This document shows positions 45,401-53,041 of a stretch of 60,866 nucleotides of DNA, one piece after another. The stretch lies in the NCBI GenBank assembly GCA_028281925.1, contig JANQIX010000062.1, forward strand, positions 1-60,866, read 5' to 3'. Positions within the stretch are counted from its first letter, which is position 1, and the number at the start of each line of letters is the position of its first letter. The position numbers were made by a program, and so were the translations under genes. The notes under the pieces are model-generated. The model ran no database searches. It saw nothing but the letters and a program-made list of their open reading frames with translations, and was not told where the DNA came from. The DNA comes from Alphaproteobacteria bacterium (lineage in GTDB: Bacteria > Pseudomonadota > Alphaproteobacteria > DSM-16000 > Inquilinaceae).

Positions 45401-48102
45401 CCGTGGGGCCGCTGGCCGGCACGACGGCATCGCCCGGAGACGGGCCGGCATTCACCGCGCAGGTGGATTACTTCTTCAACACCGCCTCGCCGATCGTGCC
45501 GGAAGATGGTGTGGTCAACGCCGCACCGGAGGCCGATGACGATGCGCTGGCCACGGCTGCGGACACGGCGCTTGTCGTAAGCGTGGCCGACGACCTGCTG
45601 GGCAACGACAGCGATGCCGACGGCGACACGTTGTTCCTGACAGGCTTCACCCAGCCGGCCAACGGCACGCTGCTCGACAACGGCGACGGCACGCTGACCT
45701 ATACGCCAGATGCCGGCTTCAGCGGTGACGACAGCTTCACCTACACGATCAGCGACGGCACTGACACCGCCACGGCGACCGTGACCGTCACCGTGGCGGA
45801 CGCGGCGAACACGCCGCCAGGCGCGCAGGACGATACAGCCGCCACAGCGCCCGCGACACCCGTCACCATCGACGTGCTGGCCAATGACGGCGACCTGGAC
45901 GGCGATGCTCTGGCCATCACGTCGGTCTCCGACCCCGCCAACGGAACGGCCGTCATCGACGACAACGGCACGCCGACCGACACGTCAGACGACCGCATAG
46001 TCTACACCCCCGACAGCGGGTCCGGCACATCAACGGTCACAGTGCTGTCCGCCAGCTTCGATGGCGGGGCTGACGGCTTCACCTATCAGGACGACCTGTT
46101 CCGCGGAACGTCCCGCGGTGCCTTCGCCTCCGGGGAGTTCGACAGCAATGGCGGACAGTCCGGCGGTGGCCTGGAAGTCACAGTCGGCGGCATCAACAAC
46201 ACCGACATCACCAACGGCATGTCCGGCGGCTGGACCACGAGCTTCACCCTCGACAAGGCCGGACCGGTCACGCTGACCTTCAAGTACCGAGCGGTGATGG
46301 ACTCCGACTATGAGTCGGACGAATTCGTCGAGGTGCTGGCGGCGGTTGACGGCACCCTGGTCGGCCAGGGCGGCAGCGACGCCATTGCGCGCCTGACGGG
46401 CAACGGCAATGGCGGCCCGGATATGGACACCGGCTGGGTCACCGTCACCTTGGATCTGGGCACGCTGTCGGCCGGCACCCACACGCTGGCACTCGGCGGC
46501 TACAACAACAAGAAGACCTACTTCAACGAGAGCACGGATTTCCGCTTCGACGACGTCGAAGTGACGGTGACCGAGAGCGATCCGGACTTCACCGGCACTG
46601 ACACGTTCACCTACACGGTTTCCGACGGCACGGACACCGACACCGCAACAGTCACCGTGACCGTGGCAGACGCGGTCAACACCCCGCCCGTTGCCGCCGA
46701 CGACAGCGCGGCAACGCCGGCCGGTACGCCTGTGGCCATCGATGTGCTGGCCAATGACAGCGATGCCGACGGCGATACCCTGACGGTCACTTCAGTCTCA
46801 GACCCCGCGAACGGCACGGCGGTGATCGACGACAACGGCACGCCGGACGATCCCACGGACGACCGCATCGTCTACACCCCCGATGCCGGGGCGGGGCAGG
46901 TCACCGTTGAGGTGCTGGCGGCTGGGTTCGACGGCGGTGCCGAGGGCTTCACCTATCAGGACGATCTGTTCCGCGGAACGTCCCGCCCCGACTATGCGTC
47001 CGGGAGCCATGGCGGCAGCGCCGGGCAGCAGGGCGGCGGCCTGGAGGTCGAGTTGGGTGGCGTCGACGGCCGGGATATCACCGACGGCATGTCGGGCGGC
47101 TGGACCACGACCTTCACGCTCGATCAGGCCGGGCCGGCGACGCTGACCTTCAGCTACCGGCTGGAGATGAGCGAGCGGTACGACCCCGGCGAGTTCTCCG
47201 AAGTACTTGCAGCGGTCGACGGCACCCTGATCGGGGTCGGCGGAAACGACTATGTCGACCGGCTTGAGGGTCTCTCGGGTTCCAACGACAAGGACACGGG
47301 CTGGGTGACGGTCACCCTCGACCTCGGAACCCTTGATGCCGGCACTCACAGCTTGGCCTTGGGCGGCTTCAACAACAAGAAGACGACCTCAAGCGAAGAA
47401 ACCAGCATCCGGTTCGACGACGTTTCGGTGAAGGTCATCGAAGCCGATCCCGGCTTCCTAGGCACCGACAGCTTCACCTACACGATCTCCGATGGCACGG
47501 ACACCAGCACCGCGACGGTCGATGTGACCGTGGGCGGCACGGCGGTGATCGCGGCTGAGGATTTCGAAGGCGGCGCCCAGGGGTGGAGCGACGGCACGAC
47601 CACGGATGGCGGGGCGGCCTTCACCACCTTCCTCGGCCGCTTCGACGGCGTTGGAGAGCAGACCTCGAAGTCGTTCGCCGTGGCGGACGGTGCGGATCAG
47701 GTGGAGATCACGTTCGATTTCTACGAGCTGGACAGCTGGGACGGGGATGCAGGCGATCGTTTCTCCGCTTATCTCGACGGCGTCGAGATCTTTTCAGAAG
47801 ACTTCTTCCATGCTGGCCGCGCCGGCAGCGACGGCAACGATGCCGCGGCCAGCGGCAGCACGGGCTCGGTGGCGTGGTCGATTGCGCCTGTCTCGGACGG
47901 CCAGTCCGATCTCGGGTTCGGCTCGGACTCTGCCGACACGGACCAGATCCATCAGGTCACGCTGCTGCTGGACAACCCCGGTGCCGGTTTCACCCTTGGC
48001 TTCGGGTCGTCCCTGGATCAGGAAATCGAGGACGAGTCCTTCGGGATCGACAACCTGGTTGTGACGGCGATCGACCTAAACGGCGACATGCTGCTGGGCT
48101 GA
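39490..48102 (+). CDS. Giant multidomain surface/secreted protein with Calx-beta, sorbosone-dehydrogenase and Ig-like repeats
   Basis: 2870 residues. In order: a Calx-beta domain (~1-118); a glucose/sorbosone dehydrogenase-type propeller (~125-560) with RSHAGGALEFGPDGALYVSIGDG-like catalytic region split over 40420-40490; a lectin-like sandwich (~565-712); then cadherin/Big-type repeats marked by LANDSDADGDTL and DSFTYTVSDGTDT. Three DUF1349-like concanavalin modules (each beginning DDFSGP) sit between repeats. Three other sandwich modules (YQDDLFRGTSR to FRFDDV) are nested inside repeats. A CUB-like domain ends the chain. There is no N-terminal signal peptide, which suggests type I secretion, but no RTX motif is seen. 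It is probably an adhesin or matrix protein. No secretion gene is in the window. Confidence 0.85.
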   Translation: MTGTISIAASEFSVGEAEGQILVPIERTGDLSGAVTIEFATTADTATAGTDYLNTAGTVTMAAGQDRVLVPISILDDDGGEATETFVLSLVNVDSGFLAAPRTARVNILDDETPTTDEPQPPLTSNYDVSREVVVPGLAQPIAFDFAPHDPSLMYVAEKGGVIKIYDTDTGSSLGTFLDISDKVNNIQDRGLMDIAFHPDFEANPYVYAFYVVDPPGTAGETGNDGPDGGGNRFAYVVRFTADADNDYRTVVPGSETILVGAAGQTLSDISGNGAVDSTNSANINVRASDVDPATGEYIQDYIKVDSRSHAGGALEFGPDGALYVSIGDGTSFNYTDPRTVSVQDVDSLSGKILRIDPLTGQGLADNPFVEPGDSLDANSSKVYQLGLRNPFKIAFDEDGQIFISETGWNSWEEINSGGPGANYGWPYYEGGDNGVLQQTNGYSGLSGAADFYEGVENGDITITAPYRAFSHANGDPGFQVQAIVGGGSVYTGSVYPEEFQNDYFFTDVSQGEVFTVDTDDRRDVKYLYTTDNGFGPVHFQQGPDGYMYYADLVTGEIGRLQIAGPLATLTARVDDEFELYVNGVEVLSDDDWRDAETISLVLEPGDQIAVHAVDTGGPGGAFFDIMLADGTRIGSSSDWLVSETASGDWTAKGYDDSAWDAATQYGGPGADPWAGGAISPFLPGDSPGQWIWSDDNEADNEVFMRFVVPTVNTAPAAVDDTAATQAATPVTIDVLANDGDLDGDTLTIVSVTTPANGAAVIDDNGTPSDPTDDRIVYTPDDGSGSVTVDVLTASFGSGADGFAYQDDLFRGTSRGAFASGQYDGSGGQSGGGLTVTVGGINNTNITDGMSGGWTADFTLAEDAPATLTFSYRAVMDSNYESDEFAEVLASIDGTLIGQNGSDAIVRLTGDGNGGPDMDTGWVTVTLDLGTLSAGTHTLALGGYNNKKTYNDESVEFRFDDVTVTVAQDGEPFVGTDTFTYTVSDGTDTSTATVTVDVGVDQNTPPVAGDDDRSTGQDTPLVLTVADLLANDSDADGDTLFLTGFTQPANGALVDNGNGTLTYTPNAGFNGVDSFTYTVSDGTDTDSATVDLTVGTVVEPEIVSDDFSGPVLDAIWSLEGPAGTADVGTAGDEAFLQIDVPIGDFNAFNENRSARVLQDAPDGDFEVEAKFLSEPSEQFQYQGILVEQDVDTWLRFDVFSDGTQQFVFAATTRDGVSTSVFNLPIGAGEASHLRATRTGDDWALSYSADGQTWTEAGTVTFAMNVTGVGPLAGATGSPGDGPGFTAQVDYFFNTASPIVPEDGDGNTAPVANDDALATDADTALVVSIDSDLLANDSDADGDTLFLTGFTQPSNGTLVDNGNGTLTYTPNAGYSGPDSFTYTVGDGTDTATATVNLTVDAVSGPQIVSDDFSGPSLDAIWSLEGPAGTADVGTAGDEAFLQIDVPIGDFNAFNENRSARVLQDAPDLDFEVEAKFLSEPSLAFQYQGILVEQDANTWLRFDVFSDGTSQFIFAATTLNGVSFSQFNLPIATGDASHLRATRSGDDWTLSYSSDGQTWTLAGSFTFAMTVTGVGPLAGATASPGDGPGFTAQVDYFFNTASPIVPEDGDGNAAPMADNDALATDADTALVVSVANDLLANDSDADGDTLFVTGFTQPANGSLLDNGDGTLTYTPTAGFSGDDSFTYTVSDGMDTATATVTVTVADPLNTPPVAQDDTASTDQDTALVVSIADLLSNDNDADGDTLFLTGFTQPANGTLIDNGDGTLTYTPNAGYSGPDSFTYTISDGTDPATATVNLTVDAASGPEIISDDFSGPSLDAIWSLEGPAGTADVGTAGDEAFLQIDVPVGDFNAFNENRSARVLQDAPDEDFEIEAKFLSEPSLAFQYQGLLVEQDADTWIRFDVFSDGTQQFLFAATTVNGVSFSQVNLPIGTGEASHLRATRAGDDWTLSYSSDGQTWTVAGTFTFAMTVTAVGPLAGTTASPGDGPAFTAQVDYFFNTASPIVPEDGVVNAAPEADDDALATAADTALVVSVADDLLGNDSDADGDTLFLTGFTQPANGTLLDNGDGTLTYTPDAGFSGDDSFTYTISDGTDTATATVTVTVADAANTPPGAQDDTAATAPATPVTIDVLANDGDLDGDALAITSVSDPANGTAVIDDNGTPTDTSDDRIVYTPDSGSGTSTVTVLSASFDGGADGFTYQDDLFRGTSRGAFASGEFDSNGGQSGGGLEVTVGGINNTDITNGMSGGWTTSFTLDKAGPVTLTFKYRAVMDSDYESDEFVEVLAAVDGTLVGQGGSDAIARLTGNGNGGPDMDTGWVTVTLDLGTLSAGTHTLALGGYNNKKTYFNESTDFRFDDVEVTVTESDPDFTGTDTFTYTVSDGTDTDTATVTVTVADAVNTPPVAADDSAATPAGTPVAIDVLANDSDADGDTLTVTSVSDPANGTAVIDDNGTPDDPTDDRIVYTPDAGAGQVTVEVLAAGFDGGAEGFTYQDDLFRGTSRPDYASGSHGGSAGQQGGGLEVELGGVDGRDITDGMSGGWTTTFTLDQAGPATLTFSYRLEMSERYDPGEFSEVLAAVDGTLIGVGGNDYVDRLEGLSGSNDKDTGWVTVTLDLGTLDAGTHSLALGGFNNKKTTSSEETSIRFDDVSVKVIEADPGFLGTDSFTYTISDGTDTSTATVDVTVGGTAVIAAEDFEGGAQGWSDGTTTDGGAAFTTFLGRFDGVGEQTSKSFAVADGADQVEITFDFYELDSWDGDAGDRFSAYLDGVEIFSEDFFHAGRAGSDGNDAAASGSTGSVAWSIAPVSDGQSDLGFGSDSADTDQIHQVTLLLDNPGAGFTLGFGSSLDQEIEDESFGIDNLVVTAIDLNGDMLLG
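41854..42396 (+). repeat. Nested module, copy 1 of 3
   Basis: Encodes ~180 residues (FAYQDDLFRGTSRGAFASG to EFRFDDVTVTV) placed between the IVYTPDDG and GTDTFTYTVSDG strands of one cadherin-like repeat. Related copies are at ~46036-46577 and ~46906-47440. Confidence 0.75.
42796..43419 (+). repeat. DUF1349-like module, copy 1 of 3
   Basis: About 205 residues from VSDDFSGPVLDAIWSLEGP to FFNTASPIVPEDG. Highly similar copies follow at ~43708 and ~44908. Confidence 0.78.
43708..44322 (+). repeat. DUF1349-like module, copy 2 of 3
   Basis: Near-identical in protein and very similar in DNA to the copy at 42796, with shared blocks such as AFLQIDVPIGDFNAFNENRS. Separated from it by one cadherin-like repeat. 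Confidence 0.78.
44908..45522 (+). repeat. DUF1349-like module, copy 3 of 3
   Basis: Third copy, separated from copy 2 by two cadherin-like repeats. It keeps the same block order and ends FFNTASPIVPEDG. Confidence 0.78.
46036..46577 (+). repeat. Nested module, copy 2 of 3
   Basis: Same module as 41854-42396, inserted at the same point of a later cadherin-like repeat, with GINNTDITNGMSGGW and ALGGYNNKKTY conserved. Confidence 0.75.
46906..47440 (+). repeat. Nested module, copy 3 of 3
   Basis: The most diverged copy (FTYQDDLFRGTSRPDYASG, GGVDGRDITDGMSGGW, ALGGFNNKKT), again inside a cadherin-like repeat and directly following copy 2's repeat. Confidence 0.72.
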
Positions 48103-48251
48103 CGTTCAGCTTGCTCGGCCTGTATCCTTGCGGGCCGGGTCACATTGTGGCCACGATCCAGACTAGAAGTAGCGGCAACGGGTGCCGTCTGCCCTCGGCA
48201 GGCTGCATGCGCGTGAACGACCGCGTGTTCGGACCGGTCCAGGAGGTGAGG

Positions 48252-48464
48252 GTGAAGAAGGCAAGCCTGGCAACGTTGTTCGCTGCAATCGGCGCCGCAT
48301 CGCTGACGGCTGGCTGCATCGTCGGCTCGGAAGGCGGTGAAGGCGGCGGGCGCGTGGTCGTGGATACGCGGGATTTCACCCTTCAGACGCCGGGCCTCAC
48401 CATCCGTTCCCACGGCCGCGGTCGCGAAGGCGGTGAGGGGGGCGAAGGCGGCGAGGGCGGTTAG
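48252..48464 (+). CDS. Small lipoprotein with EGG repeats
   Basis: 70 residues from a GTG start with AGGAGG five bases upstream, a very strong site. It has a Lys-rich start, a hydrophobic core, and a lipobox ending TAGC near residue 23. After the Cys the protein is glycine- and glutamate-rich (IVGSEGGEGGG), has a short beta-like middle (VVVDTRDFTLQTPGLTI) and ends in four EGG triplets. It lies 150 bp after the giant protein gene on the same strand and 3 bp from the convergent ligase gene. Function unknown. Confidence 0.7.
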   Translation: MKKASLATLFAAIGAASLTAGCIVGSEGGEGGGRVVVDTRDFTLQTPGLTIRSHGRGREGGEGGEGGEGG

Positions 48465-48467
48465 GCG

Positions 48468-49982
48468 CTATCGCCCGCCTGCCACTTCGGAGATGAAATC
48501 TTCGAACTTGCCCGAGGGGCCGGCTTGGAGCGCCTCTACGGTTTCGACGACCACGTTGAACGGATATCCGAACTTCTGCTGAACCCACTTCTGTAGCGCT
48601 GCCGTCTCATCGGGCTTGAGCGCGCGATGGGTGGTGAGGCGAAGCGCGATCAGATCGAGCCCGCGCTGAACGAACTGGTACCGCCCGACGGGGGCCAGGG
48701 AGGTCAGCGTCCGGATGTCGCCGGACGACAGCATCGGCCAGCGTTCTTCGCCCGTCGGCATCACCAGCATGTTCTGGCGCCGGCCCAGGATCCGGGTGAG
48801 GACCGGCAGACCGCGGCCGCAGGTGCAAGGGGGACCGACTTCTGCAACGTCGCCCAGCTCATAGCGGATCAGCGGCATGGCGAAGTTGTGCAGCGGCGTT
48901 ACCACGACGGTGCCGACCTCGCCCGGTTGGCAGGGGCGCCCCGATCCGTCCAGCACCTCCACCAGCATGGTCTCGGCCTGTACGTGATAGGCCTCGCTGT
49001 CGGGGCATTGCAGGGCGACATAGCCGGTCTCGCGGGTGCTGTACATGTCGGCGACGGGCACGCCCCAGGCTTCGGCACACAGCTCCCGCACTCGCGGCCG
49101 CAACGCCTCGGCAATTGTCTCGACCTGGCGCAGGCGCGGCAAACGCGTACCGGTTGCTAGACAGTGGCCGGCCAGGCGTTCGACGATGCTGGGATGGGTC
49201 AGCAGGTAGTCGGGGTCGGCCCGTGTCAGCCATTCGACCTGCAGGTCGACCGGAGTGGTGACATTCAGGCTGACGCAAGGCCCTGTGCGAAACAGCGCCA
49301 TGGTCGACCGCCCCCAATTGTCGGCCCGCTTTCCGTCGGGATAGGGCGCTTTGCCGGCTGCGGAGTCGCGGATGACGGCCAGAGTGCCGCTGAAATCCCG
49401 GCGGTGCCAGAGATGGTCGCGTACGGTCACCGCACTCCAGAAGAGCTGCCAGAGCTGGCTTCTGATGGCGCGCACCGGCTTGCCGGTCGACCCTGACGTG
49501 AAGATGTCCCCAGCGACGCCATGACTTTCCGGCAGGTCGGCTGAGATCAGGTCATCGCCTGCCGCCTGCACGTCTTGCCGGCTGAGGATAGGCAGCCGCA
49601 GCCAAGCGTCTCGGAAGCGGTCGTCATCCGCCTCCATGTCCAGATCTGCCAGCCGCTCGCGGTAGAACGGGACGGTCCGCCGCGCGTGGGCGGCCAGCAG
49701 GCGAAGCTGTGCGGCTTGGTGGCGCCACAGCATTTCGGCCGGCCACCACTGGGACCGCTCCAGCTGAAACAGGATCGCGCCGACGGCCATCCCGGACGGG
49801 TCCGGAACGGCGGGCCATGCAATTTCGTCGGCATGGCTCGCGAATGGCAAGGTTTCCACGGGGCCGGATCTGCACTCTTCGATAGTTTGGGCAGCCTCGG
49901 CCGTGCGGCCGCGGCACTGTCCATCCCTATCTGGGGTGCAACCATGTCCGCTGCCAGCATGCCGACCCTTCGGGGCTGTCAC
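48468..49982 (-). CDS. Phenylacetate-CoA ligase (PaaK)-like adenylate-forming enzyme
   Basis: Up to 504 residues. Features of the PaaK/CapK branch: HARRTVPFYRERL, IFTSGSTGKPVRA (ATP-binding loop), MYSTRETGYVALQCP, PLIRYELGDVAEVG, CTCGRGLPVLTRILGR, and a C-terminal GPSGKFEDFI with the catalytic Lys. It should activate a carboxylic acid as an acyl-adenylate. The acceptor could be CoA or a glycan. The N-terminal ~60 residues are not conserved-looking, so the true start may be a GTG at 49859 or an ATG near 49790. Related proteins sit in capsule and exopolysaccharide loci. Confidence 0.8.
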   Translation of the reverse strand: MTAPKGRHAGSGHGCTPDRDGQCRGRTAEAAQTIEECRSGPVETLPFASHADEIAWPAVPDPSGMAVGAILFQLERSQWWPAEMLWRHQAAQLRLLAAHARRTVPFYRERLADLDMEADDDRFRDAWLRLPILSRQDVQAAGDDLISADLPESHGVAGDIFTSGSTGKPVRAIRSQLWQLFWSAVTVRDHLWHRRDFSGTLAVIRDSAAGKAPYPDGKRADNWGRSTMALFRTGPCVSLNVTTPVDLQVEWLTRADPDYLLTHPSIVERLAGHCLATGTRLPRLRQVETIAEALRPRVRELCAEAWGVPVADMYSTRETGYVALQCPDSEAYHVQAETMLVEVLDGSGRPCQPGEVGTVVVTPLHNFAMPLIRYELGDVAEVGPPCTCGRGLPVLTRILGRRQNMLVMPTGEERWPMLSSGDIRTLTSLAPVGRYQFVQRGLDLIALRLTTHRALKPDETAALQKWVQQKFGYPFNVVVETVEALQAGPSGKFEDFISEVAGGR

Positions 49983-50003
49983 GCTGGGTCAGGGCCGAGC
50001 CAG

Positions 50004-50228
50004 CTATTTCTCGCTCTCAGAAACGTCTCTCAGGCGCCGTTCGCAGTTCGCCCACTCTCCATGCCGGCATTGGCCTTTGATGCAGTCGAACTCGCACAGC
50101 GCCACGTCCTCCGGCACGTCTTGAACGATCTCCTTCTTCCACCATCTGGCCAGTCGGGAGAATATGCTGAGCGTTGACACCGCAATAATTGTAGGGTGTG
50201 GACGGCGGGAGAAAATGACGTGCCTCAA
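50004..50228 (-). CDS. Small four-cysteine protein
   Basis: 74 residues from a TTG, or ~57 from a GTG at 50177. The C-terminal half reads ALCEFDCIKGQC followed by RHGEWANCERRL, a C-x3-C-x4-C-x7-C pattern that could bind Zn or Fe. It is preceded by a basic WWKKEIVQDVPEDV stretch. The pattern looks conserved rather than random, but I cannot name a characterised family. It lies just upstream of the PaaK-like gene on the same strand, with a 21-bp gap. Confidence 0.5.
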   Translation of the reverse strand: MRHVIFSRRPHPTIIAVSTLSIFSRLARWWKKEIVQDVPEDVALCEFDCIKGQCRHGEWANCERRLRDVSESEK

Positions 50229-50579
50229 ATTGCCTTCGTGTGCCGCCTCGTAATCACCGACCGGGGCACCGAGGACCTTGCAAAACGGTCAACCCTTCTG
50301 TCGTACAGCGCTGCGGACGGGTGAGGGTCCGCTGAGTGCGAAGACAGTGCGTACCCGAGGTACCCTCTCATGCTCGGACCGGGGATCGCCCTTCGACAGG
50401 GGCCGCGCCCACACAAACGACAGTCAGGAGCCTCCAGAGAGGTTCTAGAACTGCTTCGGGCATAGTAACATTGTTGCGAGCGCCTCGGCATTTCCGTAGA
50501 GCGCATTTGGTCGGAGGAGTATAGCCCCTCATCCCGATCAAAACTGAGAAAGATCGAAGAGTTTTCCGAAGGTTTCGGA
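50229..50579. other. Intergenic region before the CadC-type regulator
   Basis: About 350 bp. I see no gene. 50520-50560 is AT-rich and probably holds the promoter of the plus-strand regulator. Confidence 0.35.
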
Positions 50580-52106
50580 ATGGCATTTCTGCTTGATCGC
50601 TGGGAGATCGACTCCGATACGCGCCGCATCGCGTGCGATGGCTTTGAGACGCGCGTCTCGCCCAAGGCAATGGGCGTGTTGCTGGCGCTTGATGCCGCCT
50701 GGGGCGGGGTGGTCTCCCGCGATACGCTGCTGGACACGGTCTGGCCGGGCGTGACCGTGGGTGAAGAGGTGCTGACCCAGGCCATTGCGGAGCTGCGGCG
50801 CGCCTTCGGCGATGATCGCCGGCAGCCGAGTGCGATCGAAACGGTTCACAAGCGCGGCTACAGGCTGCTGCTGAAGCGCGACCCGATGCAGCCGCCGCAG
50901 TCGGAGGGTGGGCTTGGTCCCGCTCGTGGCCCCTCGGTGGCGGTCCTGCCGTTCAGGGCGCTGGGCTCGGACGAAGCTGCGCTGACCTTGGCTGACGGCT
51001 TGAGCCGAGATGTGTCCGTCAGTTTGGCCCGCACGCGGTGGCTGTTCGTATCGGCGCTGGCCAGTTCCTCGGCGCTGGCGGCCGGGGGCTCGGGCCCGGT
51101 CCAGGCAGCGGCGCGTCTCGGGGTGCGCTACATCCTCGACGGCACCGTCATCGTCGACGGTCGCCGCTTTCGTCTATCGGTGTCGCTCTGCGATGCAACG
51201 GACGGCGGGACCGTCTGGGCGGAGATCGTCGAGCGGCCGCTGGATGACCTGTTCGAGATCATCGACAGCGTCGCGGGAGCGGTCGCCATGGCAGTGGAGA
51301 GCGAGATCGTGTTCAGCGAGCGCCGTCGCGCGATGCTGAGCCCGATCGAATCTCTGGATGCCTGGGGCGCCTTTCACCGGGGCACGGCATTGGCATCGGC
51401 GTCCGATCCAGGCCGGCTTGAAGAGGCGGAGGCGCTGCTGCTGAGGGCCACGTCGCTCGCGCCGGACGCGCCGCGTATCCTCGCAGCGACGTCGGCGCTC
51501 TATTTCCGCCGAACCTGCCTTGCAATACCTGAGACCCACCGCCAGGATCGCGCTAAAGCGGTGGAGTTCGCCGAACGTGCGGTGGCGAGCGACGCCCGCG
51601 ATCCAATGGCGCTCATGGCGCGCGGCATGAACCATGTTGTTGCCGGCGAGGTTGAAGCGGGCCGGGCGCGGTACCAGGACGCCATCGCCTTGAACCGCAA
51701 CTTCGCCCATGCGCGCTACTATCTCGCCTACACCTCGATCTACGCGGACGACTTCAGCGCCGGGCTGCAGCAGATGGACTTCGCGCACCGGCTCAGCCCG
51801 GTCGATCCCATGCGCTTTTCGTTTCTCGCGGCGCGCGGGCAACTGCACTCACTCCATGGCGAGGTGGAGGAGGGGGCGGACCTCGCCGACCGCGCGCTCA
51901 GCGAACCCAACGCCAATTTCTGGAACCACTGCATTGCCGCCTGGTGTGCCGAGCGCGCGGGCCGCCGCGACACCGCAGGGCGCTACGCGGCGGCTTTGAA
52001 GGCGCAACGGCCGGACTTCAGGCGCGAAGACTATTTCGCCATCTTCCAGTTCTCCGACACCAATCGCCGCGCGGTAGAAACGGCCTTTGACGGAATCGGC
52101 CTCTGA
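50580..52106 (+). CDS. CadC/OmpR-type winged-helix regulator with TolB-like and TPR domains
   Basis: 508 residues. Residues ~5-98 are a Trans_reg_C winged helix (VSPKAMGVLLALDAAWGGVVSRDTLLDTVWPG in two parts, ETVHKRGYRLLLK at the end). Residues ~117-235 start SVAVLPFRALGSDEAALTLADGL, the TolB-N-like or adenylate-cyclase-associated domain that often follows. The remainder is TPR-like helices (AKAVEFAERAVASDARDPMAL, ALNRNFAHARYYLAY). There is no membrane segment, so it is a soluble one-component regulator. Its target is unknown; the neighbouring surface-protein genes are candidates. Confidence 0.85.
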   Translation: MAFLLDRWEIDSDTRRIACDGFETRVSPKAMGVLLALDAAWGGVVSRDTLLDTVWPGVTVGEEVLTQAIAELRRAFGDDRRQPSAIETVHKRGYRLLLKRDPMQPPQSEGGLGPARGPSVAVLPFRALGSDEAALTLADGLSRDVSVSLARTRWLFVSALASSSALAAGGSGPVQAAARLGVRYILDGTVIVDGRRFRLSVSLCDATDGGTVWAEIVERPLDDLFEIIDSVAGAVAMAVESEIVFSERRRAMLSPIESLDAWGAFHRGTALASASDPGRLEEAEALLLRATSLAPDAPRILAATSALYFRRTCLAIPETHRQDRAKAVEFAERAVASDARDPMALMARGMNHVVAGEVEAGRARYQDAIALNRNFAHARYYLAYTSIYADDFSAGLQQMDFAHRLSPVDPMRFSFLAARGQLHSLHGEVEEGADLADRALSEPNANFWNHCIAAWCAERAGRRDTAGRYAAALKAQRPDFRREDYFAIFQFSDTNRRAVETAFDGIGL

Positions 52107-52429
52107 CGTCGGACACATGACTTCAGCGCGTATGTCGTTGGGGTGAGTCGAGCAGAGTCAGGGTCTTGCTGAGGTCTTGCTTGCCCCACGTGAATGGTTA
52201 CTCGGTGAGAGAGGCAGTAGGCTGCCCTGGCGACTGCGACCGACAACATCCCGAGCCGCGTGCCTACCCCAACGGCGTTGTTGAGGGATGCCGCCCCTGG
52301 AGGACATAGCAGTGACCGGCGGCGGGAGGTTGCGGATACGGCGCGGGGACGCGAACTGCCTTCACGTCGTAGCAATGTGGCTCAGGGAACAGGTAGCGAT
52401 GCCTCGCAGATTTAAGAATAGGGACGTCA
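52107..52429. other. Intergenic stretch, nothing recognised
   Basis: About 320 bp between the regulator and the HEAT-like gene. No convincing frame, hairpin or RNA was seen. Confidence 0.35.
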
Positions 52430-52948
52430 ATGGACCCGGTTGAGGAAGCTCTCAAGAGCTTCGATGGTAAGGCGACTTCCATACTCTGCGAAATTCGCGC
52501 AAAGTTTGGTGCCAGAACTTCTTTCGTGTCGGACCTCGTTCGGCTCGCAGTTCAGGGGGAACCGCGAGTGTCCGATGGCGCGACTTGGCTGATCAAGGGT
52601 CTTCTTGATGACGGCGTCCGTCTGACGTGGTCTCAGACGGAAGATCTTGTCGGCAATCTGGATGCGATTTCATCCTGGCAGGCGCAGCTTCACATCTGCC
52701 AATCGGTTCGGCATTTCGAGACGTCGGCGGAGCTGGCAAGTGCCTGCGCTGACTGGTTGACACCGTTGCTGAAATGCGACCGTCCGTTTCTGCGGGCATG
52801 GTCCATGGACGCCCTGCAGCACTTGGCATCGCGAAGCGCGGATCTGACTGGGCGCGCTGCGGCCGCCTTGGACGCCGCCGAACGCGACCCTGCGGCTTCA
52901 GTTCGTGCCCGTGCCCGCGGCTGGCGAAAGCGGGCAGACCGGCGATGA
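52430..52948 (+). CDS. HEAT-like helical protein, unknown function
   Basis: 172 residues, all-helical, with Trp- and Leu-spaced helices (WQAQLHICQSVRHF, FLRAWSMDALQHLA) and Arg-rich C-terminal repeats (AAERDPAASVRARARGW) in the style of a HEAT solenoid. The GACGTCA ahead of the ATG is a weak ribosome site. There is no signal peptide. It probably binds another protein. It is the only member of its transcript as far as visible. Confidence 0.6.
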   Translation: MDPVEEALKSFDGKATSILCEIRAKFGARTSFVSDLVRLAVQGEPRVSDGATWLIKGLLDDGVRLTWSQTEDLVGNLDAISSWQAQLHICQSVRHFETSAELASACADWLTPLLKCDRPFLRAWSMDALQHLASRSADLTGRAAAALDAAERDPAASVRARARGWRKRADRR

Positions 52949-53041
52949 ACGGTGGCGTCACGTTTCCGGTCGGTCTCTTGCCCAGGGCAAAGGAAACGTG
53001 GCTCAGCGTTGACCGGCGGTAGTCTGAAGGGGAATGGCCAA

